A stretch of DNA of 64,000 nt, taken from assembly GCA_035995185.1 (NCBI GenBank), contig DASYKT010000042.1, forward strand, positions 1-64,000, given 5' to 3'. A model generated the notes under the pieces. The model was given only the letters and a program-made list of their open reading frames with translations, made no database searches and was not told the DNA's origin. Both the position numbers and the translations under genes were made by a program. Positions 53,360 through 61,033 of this stretch are shown piece by piece. Source of the DNA: DASYKT01 sp035995185. GTDB lineage: Bacteria; Acidobacteriota; Blastocatellia; Pyrinomonadales; Pyrinomonadaceae. Numbering within the stretch: the stretch's first letter is position 1; each line of letters begins with the position of its first letter.

Positions 53360-54121
53360 ATGACTTCTGATAAAGTTAGAATTTTATTGACGAATGACGA
53401 CGGCATTCACGCAGAAGGACTCGTCACACTCGAAAATGCTTTGAGGGAAGTCGGCGACGTATATGTTGTCGCACCGGCTTCCGAAATGAGCGGCGCTTCG
53501 CACAGCCTCACACTATCCCGGCCACTAAGAATCAGACAAATCGACGAACGGCATTGGACGGTTGACGGCACCCCGACGGATTGCGTCACGCTGGCGCTGA
53601 ATAAAATTATTCCCGAAGAGGAGCGGCCGCACGTTTGCGCCTCGGGCATCAATCACGGCCCGAACCTGGGCGAAGACGTCACCTATTCCGGCACGGTCGC
53701 CGGCGCGCTGGAAGCGACCATATTGGGTGTGCCCGCGCTGGCTTTTAGTTTATTGGGAAGAGAGAATTACGATTTTCCGCGAGCCGCGGCGGTAGCCACG
53801 CTGCTGATAAAAAAAGTGTTGGAAGAAGGATTGCCCGATTCGACTCTGCTCAACGTCAACATTCCCAAACGCGAACTCAACGGCATCAAGATAACCAGGC
53901 AAGGATTAAAGAACGCCAAGCCCGTGATCTCGGAACACGTCGACCCGCGCGGTATTCCTTATTATTGGATCGGCGAAGAGCGCCTCGGGTTTCACTCAGG
54001 CGAAGACTCGGATTTTGAAGCGATAGGTCACGGATATGTTTCCGTTACGCCGATCAGGGCCGATATGACAAACCACCAGGCCGTCGATGATCTGAAAAAC
54101 TGGAACGACGTGGTCCTATGA
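53360..54121 (+). CDS. surE: 5'/3'-nucleotidase SurE
   Basis: A 253-residue metal-dependent phosphatase acting on nucleoside monophosphates. The active-site start ILLTNDDGIHAEGL carries the paired Asp, followed by VVAPASEMSGASHSLTL and GINHGPNLGEDVTYSGTV. It is typical in length. The stop overlaps the start of pcm (ATGA), reproducing the classic surE-pcm arrangement associated with stationary-phase survival. A terminator-like repeat hairpin directly precedes the ATG, so the promoter is probably within the repeat or further upstream. Confidence 0.95.
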   Translation: MTSDKVRILLTNDDGIHAEGLVTLENALREVGDVYVVAPASEMSGASHSLTLSRPLRIRQIDERHWTVDGTPTDCVTLALNKIIPEEERPHVCASGINHGPNLGEDVTYSGTVAGALEATILGVPALAFSLLGRENYDFPRAAAVATLLIKKVLEEGLPDSTLLNVNIPKRELNGIKITRQGLKNAKPVISEHVDPRGIPYYWIGEERLGFHSGEDSDFEAIGHGYVSVTPIRADMTNHQAVDDLKNWNDVVL

Positions 54122-54783
54122 ATGGTGCGCAGATGACAGACGGGTATGCATTTCAGCGCGAGCAGATGGTCGGGCGGCTGCGCGATCATTATCATATCCG
54201 CGATGAAAAAGTTTTAGGCGCCATGTTTTCCGTTCCGCGCCATTTTTTTGTGCCCACCGCACTGCAGGCCAAAGCCTATGGCGACCATGCGCTGCCTATT
54301 TCCGCCAGCCAGACAATTTCACAGCCTTATATCGTCGCCAAGATGACCGAGCTGTTAGAACTTAAACCCGGCGATAAGGTTCTGGAGATCGGCGCCGGTT
54401 CGGGTTATCAAACGGCGATCCTTTCGCGCTTGGCGCGCGCGGTCTATGCGGTCGAAAGAGTGCCGGAACTGGGCGCCGAAGCCGAATCTCGCTTGCGGCA
54501 ATTAAGTGCGAATAATGTTTCGTTCAAGATCGGCGACGGCACTTTGGGATGGGAACTTTACTCGCCTTATGATGCGGTGCTGGTCGCGGCCGGCGGCCCG
54601 GAAGCGCCTCAACCTCTGCTGAATCAGCTAAAGATCGGCGGGAAACTGGTGATACCCATCGGGAAAGATGCCGAGTCGCAAAGGCTGGTGCGCTATACCA
54701 GGACCGAGAAAGAATTTATCGCCGAAGATTTCGGCGCCTGCAGTTTTGTGCCGCTGATCGGCGCGCACGGGTGGGATAAATAA
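54118..54783 (+). CDS. pcm: Protein-L-isoaspartate O-methyltransferase
   Basis: A 221-residue SAM-dependent methyltransferase that starts repair of isoaspartyl damage in proteins. Motifs are SQPYIVAKMTELLEL, VLEIGAGSGYQTAIL (SAM-binding motif I) and AVERVPELG, plus the substrate loop LPISASQTIS. The length is typical. The start overlaps the surE stop by four bases; an ATG 5 codons further in is an alternative. Confidence 0.93.
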   Translation: MNGAQMTDGYAFQREQMVGRLRDHYHIRDEKVLGAMFSVPRHFFVPTALQAKAYGDHALPISASQTISQPYIVAKMTELLELKPGDKVLEIGAGSGYQTAILSRLARAVYAVERVPELGAEAESRLRQLSANNVSFKIGDGTLGWELYSPYDAVLVAAGGPEAPQPLLNQLKIGGKLVIPIGKDAESQRLVRYTRTEKEFIAEDFGACSFVPLIGAHGWDK

Positions 54784-54811
54784 CAGTTGGCAGTAGACAG
54801 ACAAGAACTGG

Positions 54812-54905
54812 AACCACGAAACACACGAAGCAACACGAAAAAAACCAGAGAACCACCCCGGCTCGTAGACTCGCCACCCCTCCTCGTAAGGAGGGGAGTT
54901 TTAGA
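54812..54905 (+). repeat. Composite intergenic repeat (CACGAA and CACCCCTCC types)
   Basis: ACCACGAAACACACGAAGCA with ACACGAAAA, then CCACCCCTCCTCGTAAGGAG with GGGAGTTTTA. It has the same order of elements as at 52595-52690. The final hairpin can terminate the surE-pcm transcript. Confidence 0.8.
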
Positions 54906-54972
54906 AGCCCGGCTCTGACAAGTTGCGGGGATTTTGATAACATATGAAAGCTTGGCGCCAGGCATTTTATAT

Positions 54973-55686
54973 ATGCAATCTTTGCTCGAATTTCTTTATC
55001 AGATAAAAGATTATCTCAATCCGAAATTTATCATTGAGATGCTGCTCGACAAGCTCGGGCCGTTCGTCTATGTCGGATTGTTTTTTATCATCTTTGCCGA
55101 AACGGGCCTGGCGGTCGGGTTTTTCTTTCCCGGCGATTCGCTGCTGGTGGTGGCGGGGCTTTTTGCTGCGGCGGGGAAATTGAATATCGCGATCCTGCTG
55201 ATGAGCCTTTTTGCCGCTTCGGTGATCGGCGACAGCACGGGTTATTTCACCGGCAAATTCATGGGCAAGAGGCTTTTTAACCGGGAAAATTCCTGGGTTT
55301 TTAAGCCCAGCCGCGTGGAAAAAGCGAAAAAGTTTTTTGAAAAGCACGGGCCGAAAACCATCATCCTGGCGCGCTTTGTGCCGATCGTCCGCACCTTTGC
55401 GCCGATCGTCATCGGGGCCGCGGAATTGCCTTATAAAACCTTTATTTCGTTCAGTTTACTGGGCAGTTTCCTGTGGATATTCAGCATGACGCTGCTCGGA
55501 TATTTTGTCGGCGGGCTGATCGAAACGGCCTTTGGGATCAAGCTGGAAGAGCACATTGAAAAGGTCGTGATAGTAGTGGTTTTGCTTTCGCTGCTGCCGC
55601 CGCTGATCGAATATCTGAAACATCGTTCGGCGCGTAAAAAAGCCCCGCAGGAGGTTGCGGAAGAGATAGAGAAGGCCGAAATTTGA
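54973..55686 (+). CDS. DedA family membrane protein
   Basis: A 237-residue polytopic membrane protein of the DedA (SNARE-associated) superfamily, whose members flip or recycle polyprenyl-phosphate or phospholipid carriers. Motifs are FFPGDSLLVVAG, DSTGYFTGKFMGKRLF, ILARFVPIVRTFAPIVIGA and GSFLWI. The ATG at 54973 is preferred over an in-frame TTG at 54934. The gene ends 39 bases before tRNA-Pro. The C-terminus is charged and cytoplasmic. Confidence 0.9.
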   Translation: MQSLLEFLYQIKDYLNPKFIIEMLLDKLGPFVYVGLFFIIFAETGLAVGFFFPGDSLLVVAGLFAAAGKLNIAILLMSLFAASVIGDSTGYFTGKFMGKRLFNRENSWVFKPSRVEKAKKFFEKHGPKTIILARFVPIVRTFAPIVIGAAELPYKTFISFSLLGSFLWIFSMTLLGYFVGGLIETAFGIKLEEHIEKVVIVVVLLSLLPPLIEYLKHRSARKKAPQEVAEEIEKAEI

Positions 55687-55725
55687 CTTAAACCGCACAG
55701 TAACCTAAACTCGTAGATTGACTTT

Positions 55726-55802
<77 letters not shown>

Positions 55803-55809
55803 CTTTAAG

Positions 55810-55838
55810 AAAAGCTGCTTTTTTAAGCGGCTTTTTTG
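55810..55838 (+). terminator. Terminator of tRNA-Pro
   Basis: AAAAGCTGC pairs with GCGGCTTTT (one G-T pair) around a T/A-rich loop, then a T run. Confidence 0.75.
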
Positions 55839-55857
55839 TTTTAAAAAAGCTTTTAAA

Positions 55858-56036
55858 GATATGGAGTCAGAACCGGGAGCGATAGAGACCGGGTAACGTG
55901 TCAATTTCCCGGGTCTCTACGCAAGGCTATACTGATAAGAGAGAACCACCCCGTCACACGAAGCGCGTGCCACCCCTCCTTCGTAAGGAGGGGGAGTTTT
56001 AAGAATTAACCGCACCAAACGCACGAAAAAATAGCC
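55858..56036 (+). repeat. Composite intergenic repeat
   Basis: GGAGTCAGAACCGGGAGCGA matches 52465-52480; then CCACCCCTCCTTCGTAAGGA with GGGGGAGTTTTA, then ACCGCACCAAACGCACGAAA. The rest of the 455-base gap to 56257 holds an imperfect GTGTCG...CGACAC repeat (about 56152-56180) and the RBS of the FG-GAP gene; no other gene is seen. Confidence 0.75.
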
Positions 56037-56257
56037 GCTCTTATTCCTCTCTACTAACCTTGAGATAGGTCAACTTAAAGATCGCCCCCCCTCGCTCGCT
56101 AATCTCTCTATTTCCCACAAAGACGCGAAAAACCCGTACTATTTTCATGCCGTGTCGTGTAAGATTTAAATAGCGACACAATTTTACGGGCACAGAAATT
56201 ACTCCCAAGTAACGTCTGCTTCCCACAACTTTCACCACATTAAAAGGAGAGAATTTA

Positions 56258-58330
56258 ATGAAAACTACAGTCGAACTGTATGCGGGCATCCGCCTACTTG
56301 TCCTCCGGACGTTCACCTTTTTACTACTGTTCATTTTCGGCGCAAACGGCGTTTGGGCCTCGTTCACTTGCCAAAACACAACCCCGATGTTATCCGGCGG
56401 AACCAACTATACGCTGGGCAGCGGCCCGGAAGGCATAGCGGCGGCCGACTTTAACAGCGACGGGAAACTGGACCTGATCGTATCTAGTGAAAGCGCCAGC
56501 ACGGTTTCGTTAGCGCTGGGCGATGGGGTTGGCGGATTCGGCACGCCATCATCTTTTAGCGTCGGCGCCAACGGGGCGCGCGATATCGTGGTGGCCGATT
56601 TCAATGCGGACGGCAACCCTGACTTTGCCGTCTCGAACGTACTGACTGCCAAGATCTGGGTAGGTTACGGCAACGGCAGCGGCGGGTTTAGCTCGATCGT
56701 CAGTTATACGACAGGTGACGTCGGCGCTCCCGCCTCGCCCTGGCATTTGACGACGGGAGATTATAACAGCGACGGAAAAATAGACATTGCCACCAACAAC
56801 GGCGCCAATGTTTCCGTTTTCAATAATACGGGAAGCGCTTTTAGCAAACGCATCCCGAACATTAATGCAGCCGGCGGCGGCGAGGGCATCGCCACGGCCG
56901 ATTTCGATTCCGACGGTAAACCGGACATTATTTTGACCATGGGCGGCGGCGCGAAGGTGTTATTTAACGACGGCGCCACCACACCGGGCTGGACGGCATA
57001 CACCACTCCTATCAGCACTTCCGAAACCATCAGCAATGTCACCACGGCGGACTTTGACGGTGACGGTAATGTGGACGACGCGGTAGCCGGCGGTTACTTT
57101 TCTAACAGCGGCGGAAGTTTCTATTCACTTACAGGCAATACAGGCCGGACCATGACGCTGGCGCAGTCGAGCGGATTCGGAAATTACTGGGGCGGCAATA
57201 TAAAAGCGGGAGATTTTAACGCCGACGGCAAAATGGACTTTGCGATGGCCTCCGGATATTCCGCGGTGTTTAATTTTTCCAACAACGGTTTTGTTCTGCT
57301 AAACCAGGGAAGCGCCGTCTTCGGAGATTCCACCGCACTTTCGGCGGGAGGCGGCCACATACCCGTGGCCCCCGTGGTAGCGGATTTTAATGCCGACGGA
57401 AAACCCGACGTCGCCTATTCTTCGGTGGTGGCAGGGGAATCTTTAGTGGTCCTCAACCACTTTAATGAGAACGCCACCAGAAAGACGGATTACAACGGCG
57501 ACGGCCGGAGCGACTATGCCGTGTGGCGGCCGTCCAACGGTATCTGGTACAACTGGCACAGCTATTTTGGCACGCAGACTTACAACATTTACGGCTCTAA
57601 CGGCGATATTCCCGTTCCGGGCGATTACGACGGGGATAAAAAGACCGATATGGCGCTGCTCAGGCCGGGCACTCCTAATGTCTGGTATATCACCTATAGC
57701 TCGGATTCTTCTACTCACACTATCCAGTGGGGATCGACGGGCGATTACCTGACCCCGGCGGATTTCGATGGCGACGGCAAGACCGACATCGCCGTCTGGC
57801 GTCCTTCCAACGGAACCTGGTATATCATTAAAAGCTCTAACGGGGCGAACCAATATATATATTATGGTTCAGGTGGAGATATCCCGGTACAGGGCGATTA
57901 TGACGGCGACGGGCTGGCCGATGCCGCCGTCTTCAGGACCGGCAATACGAGCTGGTACGTTCTCAGCAGCCTGACTGCTGGCTCGTCAAATTTCAGCTGG
58001 GGCGTGGGCAGCGACAATCTGGTTCCCGGCGATTATGACGGCGATTGCAAGAACGATTATGCCGTTTGGAGATCGAGCGATCAGACCTGGTATGTCTATA
58101 AGAGTTCTACCGCCAGTTCATTCCAGGTACAGTACGGAAACAGCAGCGACATTCCGCAGCCGGCGGATTTCGATGGCGACGGCAAAACCGATCTTGCGCT
58201 GTGGACAAAATCGACCGGAGGCTGGGCCGTGAAAACGAGTTCGCACGGAATACTCACGCTAAGCAGTTGGGGGTTGACCACGGATAAGCCCACTACGTCA
58301 CTCTTCCCGTACACTAGTGTCATTCCTTAA
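56258..58330 (+). CDS. Secreted FG-GAP/VCBS-repeat protein
   Basis: A 690-residue exported protein. After a signal peptide (ending near VWASF), about thirteen repeats of the calcium-binding FG-GAP type run to the end, each with D-x-N/D-x-D-G-x-x-D, e.g. AADFNSDGKLDLIV, VADFNADGNPDFAV and PADFDGDGKTDIAVWRPSNG. The first seven are irregular; the last six are spaced by about 45 residues and carry the aromatic AVWRPSNGTWY phrase. They probably form one or two beta-propellers for surface binding, similar to integrin-type or lectin domains. RBS AAAGGAG precedes the ATG. A terminator follows. Confidence 0.9.
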   Translation: MKTTVELYAGIRLLVLRTFTFLLLFIFGANGVWASFTCQNTTPMLSGGTNYTLGSGPEGIAAADFNSDGKLDLIVSSESASTVSLALGDGVGGFGTPSSFSVGANGARDIVVADFNADGNPDFAVSNVLTAKIWVGYGNGSGGFSSIVSYTTGDVGAPASPWHLTTGDYNSDGKIDIATNNGANVSVFNNTGSAFSKRIPNINAAGGGEGIATADFDSDGKPDIILTMGGGAKVLFNDGATTPGWTAYTTPISTSETISNVTTADFDGDGNVDDAVAGGYFSNSGGSFYSLTGNTGRTMTLAQSSGFGNYWGGNIKAGDFNADGKMDFAMASGYSAVFNFSNNGFVLLNQGSAVFGDSTALSAGGGHIPVAPVVADFNADGKPDVAYSSVVAGESLVVLNHFNENATRKTDYNGDGRSDYAVWRPSNGIWYNWHSYFGTQTYNIYGSNGDIPVPGDYDGDKKTDMALLRPGTPNVWYITYSSDSSTHTIQWGSTGDYLTPADFDGDGKTDIAVWRPSNGTWYIIKSSNGANQYIYYGSGGDIPVQGDYDGDGLADAAVFRTGNTSWYVLSSLTAGSSNFSWGVGSDNLVPGDYDGDCKNDYAVWRSSDQTWYVYKSSTASSFQVQYGNSSDIPQPADFDGDGKTDLALWTKSTGGWAVKTSSHGILTLSSWGLTTDKPTTSLFPYTSVIP

Positions 58331-58357
58331 ATGCCTTTGTTTTTCAGGCAAAAAGAA

Positions 58358-58386
58358 AGGGCAGCTTATTCGGGCTGCTCTTTTTC
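58358..58386 (+). terminator. Terminator of the FG-GAP gene
   Basis: AGGGCAGC (58358-58365) pairs with GCTGCTCT (58374-58381), one G-T pair, followed by TTTTT. Confidence 0.85.
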
Positions 58387-58480
58387 TCTGAGTTAAGAGA
58401 GCGGGCGCAAACGGCCCTTCCTAACTGCAAATTTATTAGACCCATAAATTCTCTCGGGTGACTATGGGTCATTTTCGTGC

Positions 58481-58569
58481 GTTTAGTGTGTTTCGTGGTT
58501 AAACTCTTACAGTTGTGTGAATATGATAAAACTAAAACCTAACCGCGAAGCACACTAAATACACTAAAC
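58481..58569. repeat. Imperfect inverted repeat of the cacgaa/cactaaa type
   Basis: GTTTAGTGTGTTTCGTGGTT (58481-58500) is inverted at 58541-58560 (AACCGCGAAGCACACTAAAT), with three mismatches in 20. It lies downstream of the alpha/beta hydrolase gene. The sequence just before it (GCGGGCGCAAACGGCCCTTC) recalls the element at the left window edge. Confidence 0.75.
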
Positions 58570-58581
58570 AAGATCCGCTAA

Positions 58582-59403
58582 TTACTCATTCAGAAATGTT
58601 TCTATCACCGGCAGGGCGAGAAAGTCGGTCTGCCCGGGTTTTAGAGTTGTCAGCTCGCCGATATAATCTCCGTGGCCGCCGGGAAATATCGCCAGCGTTG
58701 CGTTCGGTATTTGACGGTACATTTCAACCGCGTGTTCCGGCCGCACCGCGTCTTTATTTCCGGCAAGGATAAGCGCGGGTGCTTTAATATTTTTTATATC
58801 CGCTTCTTTGATCTCCGGAAAGTTTTGCATCCGGGTGATGTCTCTCTTGTACATCGCATAGAGCGCGTTCTTATCGGGATTTATTTTCAAAAAAGCATCC
58901 TTGTAAGGCTGCGGCATTCCTTCAAATGTCGCACCGGCCATCATTTCCCAGAAACCGGGAAAAGCACCTTCTTTTTTATAAAAGGTAGATGCGACGACGA
59001 TCTTGTTAACCATTTCCGGGTGGCGAATAGCGACCTCGAGCGTGGTGCTGGCGCCGTTGCTAAAACCGAAAATGTCCGCTTTGCCGATCTTTAACTGTTT
59101 TAACAGCTCTGCAATGTCATCGGCATCCTGCTGAAAACTCAAGGGGCGATCGATGTCGGCGGTGTGCCCGTGCGCCTGCATCTCGACCGCTATCACCTGA
59201 TGTGTTTTTGCCAGCGCCGGCAATATTCTGCCAAACGTAGTGCCGATAGTAGAACCGCCGCCGTGTATCAGCACCAGCGGGAAACCTCGTCCGTGTATTT
59301 CGTAATACATTTTCAGGCCGTTGATGTTCGCATACTTGCCCGGTTGGGCGGTAGAGATCGTTGTAAGAATAAACATAAATAAGATCGCAAAAAATATTTT
59401 CAT
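58582..59403 (-). CDS. Secreted alpha/beta hydrolase
   Basis: A 273-residue alpha/beta-hydrolase-fold enzyme with a signal peptide (MKIFFAILFMFILTTISTAQ, then PG). The nucleophile elbow is GFSNGAS, the oxyanion-hole region is LVLIHGGGSTIG, and the acid and His are in AGNKDAVRPEH and FPGGHGDYIG. It probably hydrolyses an ester or amide in the periplasm; the substrate is unknown. The longer frame to 59553 is rejected because the signal peptide begins at the ATG at 59403. A terminator-like hairpin lies between it and the DUF1501 gene on the same strand. Confidence 0.85.
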   Translation of the reverse strand: MKIFFAILFMFILTTISTAQPGKYANINGLKMYYEIHGRGFPLVLIHGGGSTIGTTFGRILPALAKTHQVIAVEMQAHGHTADIDRPLSFQQDADDIAELLKQLKIGKADIFGFSNGASTTLEVAIRHPEMVNKIVVASTFYKKEGAFPGFWEMMAGATFEGMPQPYKDAFLKINPDKNALYAMYKRDITRMQNFPEIKEADIKNIKAPALILAGNKDAVRPEHAVEMYRQIPNATLAIFPGGHGDYIGELTTLKPGQTDFLALPVIETFLNE

Positions 59404-59438
59404 CGGTAATGTTATTCCATCATATTTTTGCCAAAAGA

Positions 59439-59472
59439 AAAAGCAGACGGCTTTCAACCCGTCCGCTTTTAT
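59439..59472 (-). terminator. Terminator of the DUF1800/DUF1501 operon
   Basis: AAGCaGACGG pairs with CCGTCcGCTT (one mismatch), with an A-rich stretch on the left that reads as T on the minus strand. It lies between the DUF1501 gene and the hydrolase gene. Confidence 0.65.
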
Positions 59473-59520
59473 ATAGATTGTCGCGATACCTTGAAGCAAA
59501 TCGAACGCATGTGCGTTCGT

Positions 59521-59536
59521 GCCGAATAAATTCGGC
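59521..59536. repeat. GCCGAATAAATTCGGC hairpin after the first DUF1501 gene
   Basis: A perfect palindrome with a 2-base centre, followed by GCTCC. It sits 8 bases beyond the stop of the DUF1501 gene. The paralogous gene at 63712 has the same hairpin in the same place, and a third copy lies upstream of rpsU. Confidence 0.85.
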
Positions 59537-59543
59537 GCTCCAA

Positions 59544-61028
59544 CTACGCGCAAGCCGCGGATGACGCCGGCATGAAGCCGAGGTTCGAGCTTGAGAAGTT
59601 GTTGATGTTCGGGAACACCTGCGACAGCTGTGCCGGGTCGAGTCCGTACCAGCGCGCCAGCGTTGCCGCATATTGCTCGACGGAGGTCGTCGGGATCCAG
59701 CGTCCTTTGGCGCTTGCGCTGCTGTCGGCATCGTCCGGGCCGTTTTTGACGAGCTGCGGGTAAGGCGTTCCGTTGGAAGTATTCATTCCATAGAAATCGC
59801 CGCCCAGCACCGCGCCGCCCATTACGAGCATATGATTCGCCCAGGCATGATCGGTCCCCGCTCCCGCGCCGGCGCCCACCGGAGCGAACGTGCGCGAGAA
59901 ATCCGAAACCGTGAATGCCGTGACATTGTCCTGCGCGCTCTGCGCGGTCATCTCATCGTAAAAAGCGCGCAGCGCTTGTCCCAGCTGCGAAAGTAAATTT
60001 ACCTGCCCGGTGGGCTGGCTGGTGTGCGTGTCAAACCCGCCGATCTGGCAGAAAAATATCTGGCGGTTGACCGTCAGCTCACTGCGCTTTTTGATCAGCC
60101 GCGCGACCTGCTTGAGCTGGTTGCCGATCGTGGTGTTGGGGAAGACAACGGTTACTTCCTGAAAACTAGCCAGCGCCTGGTTTGCCTGTACAGCCTGGCT
60201 GGTGATATTGCTCGCCGCTTTTACGACTTCGGATTCCAGGTCAAAAGTTCTTAACTGGTTAAACGCCGCCAGGCGGGCGTTCGAATCGGAAGTGCCGTTA
60301 AACCCGGTAAGCGCCAGCACCTGGTTCAAACCCGTCGGCGCGGGGGCGATGGCCATCGGCACGGTCGTTTGCCCGTTGGTAAAGAGGTTGACGCCCGAGA
60401 TCGAAGTGATCATCGGAATCAACCCTCCCGGATTCGAACAGCCGTTCATGCGGTCGGCCACCTTGCCGCCCCAGCCGGTGAACTCGGCGGTGTTGGAACG
60501 CGCGGATTGATATTGCGCGACCTGGTCCGAATGCGAATAAAGCTGGTAGGGTTTTGGCACCGAATTGTTTTGGTATTGCGTACGGGTCATAGGCGCGACC
60601 AGCGTTCCGACATTGGTGACCACCGCGAGTTTGCCTAAGCCCCACAGTTCGTGAATGCCGTTATTGGTTCCTCCCACGCCGAGACTGGGATGCAGCCCGT
60701 AGGTCAGCCCGCCCATCCGCGGAACATTGATCGGCAAAAGACTGGCTTGCGGGATGGCCAGCGTGGACGGGTTGCGCTCGGTAAAATAGGTGTTGTAATT
60801 GCTTAGCGTGGCATCGCTATGATTAGGGATAACGGTATTGTTTCCGTCATTGCCGCCGCTCATAAAGATACACACCAGCGCTTTGTAATCGCCCGGCGCA
60901 AAGGAATTATCCTGCACCGTGCTCGCCATTGCGTTCATCAAACCGAAGTGTCGCGCCTGTGTCGCCAGCGAAGCCATACCGAGAGCGCAGCCTGATCTTA
61001 ATAAAAAGTTTCTTCTTGATTGGTTCAT
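59544..61028 (-). CDS. DUF1501 domain protein (sulfatase-like, Tat-exported)
   Basis: A 494-residue exported protein. The N-terminus is a Tat signal (NQSRRNFLLRSGCALGMASL). The DUF1501 body includes YKALVCIFMSGGNDGNNTV, FFCQIGGFDTHTSQP, FTVSDFSRTFAPVG and WANHMLVMGGAVLGGDFYGM, ending WYGLDPAQLSQVFPNINNF. The domain is related to the alkaline-phosphatase/sulfatase fold. It always appears with DUF1800 proteins, and the substrate is not known. It follows the DUF1800 gene by 5 bases and is its operon partner. Confidence 0.92.
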   Translation of the reverse strand: MNQSRRNFLLRSGCALGMASLATQARHFGLMNAMASTVQDNSFAPGDYKALVCIFMSGGNDGNNTVIPNHSDATLSNYNTYFTERNPSTLAIPQASLLPINVPRMGGLTYGLHPSLGVGGTNNGIHELWGLGKLAVVTNVGTLVAPMTRTQYQNNSVPKPYQLYSHSDQVAQYQSARSNTAEFTGWGGKVADRMNGCSNPGGLIPMITSISGVNLFTNGQTTVPMAIAPAPTGLNQVLALTGFNGTSDSNARLAAFNQLRTFDLESEVVKAASNITSQAVQANQALASFQEVTVVFPNTTIGNQLKQVARLIKKRSELTVNRQIFFCQIGGFDTHTSQPTGQVNLLSQLGQALRAFYDEMTAQSAQDNVTAFTVSDFSRTFAPVGAGAGAGTDHAWANHMLVMGGAVLGGDFYGMNTSNGTPYPQLVKNGPDDADSSASAKGRWIPTTSVEQYAATLARWYGLDPAQLSQVFPNINNFSSSNLGFMPASSAACA

Positions 61029-61033
61029 AGATT

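Noticed and set aside
59404..59553. Longer start for the alpha/beta hydrolase
   Set aside because: It would overlap the DUF1501 gene and its hairpin; the signal peptide begins at 59403.
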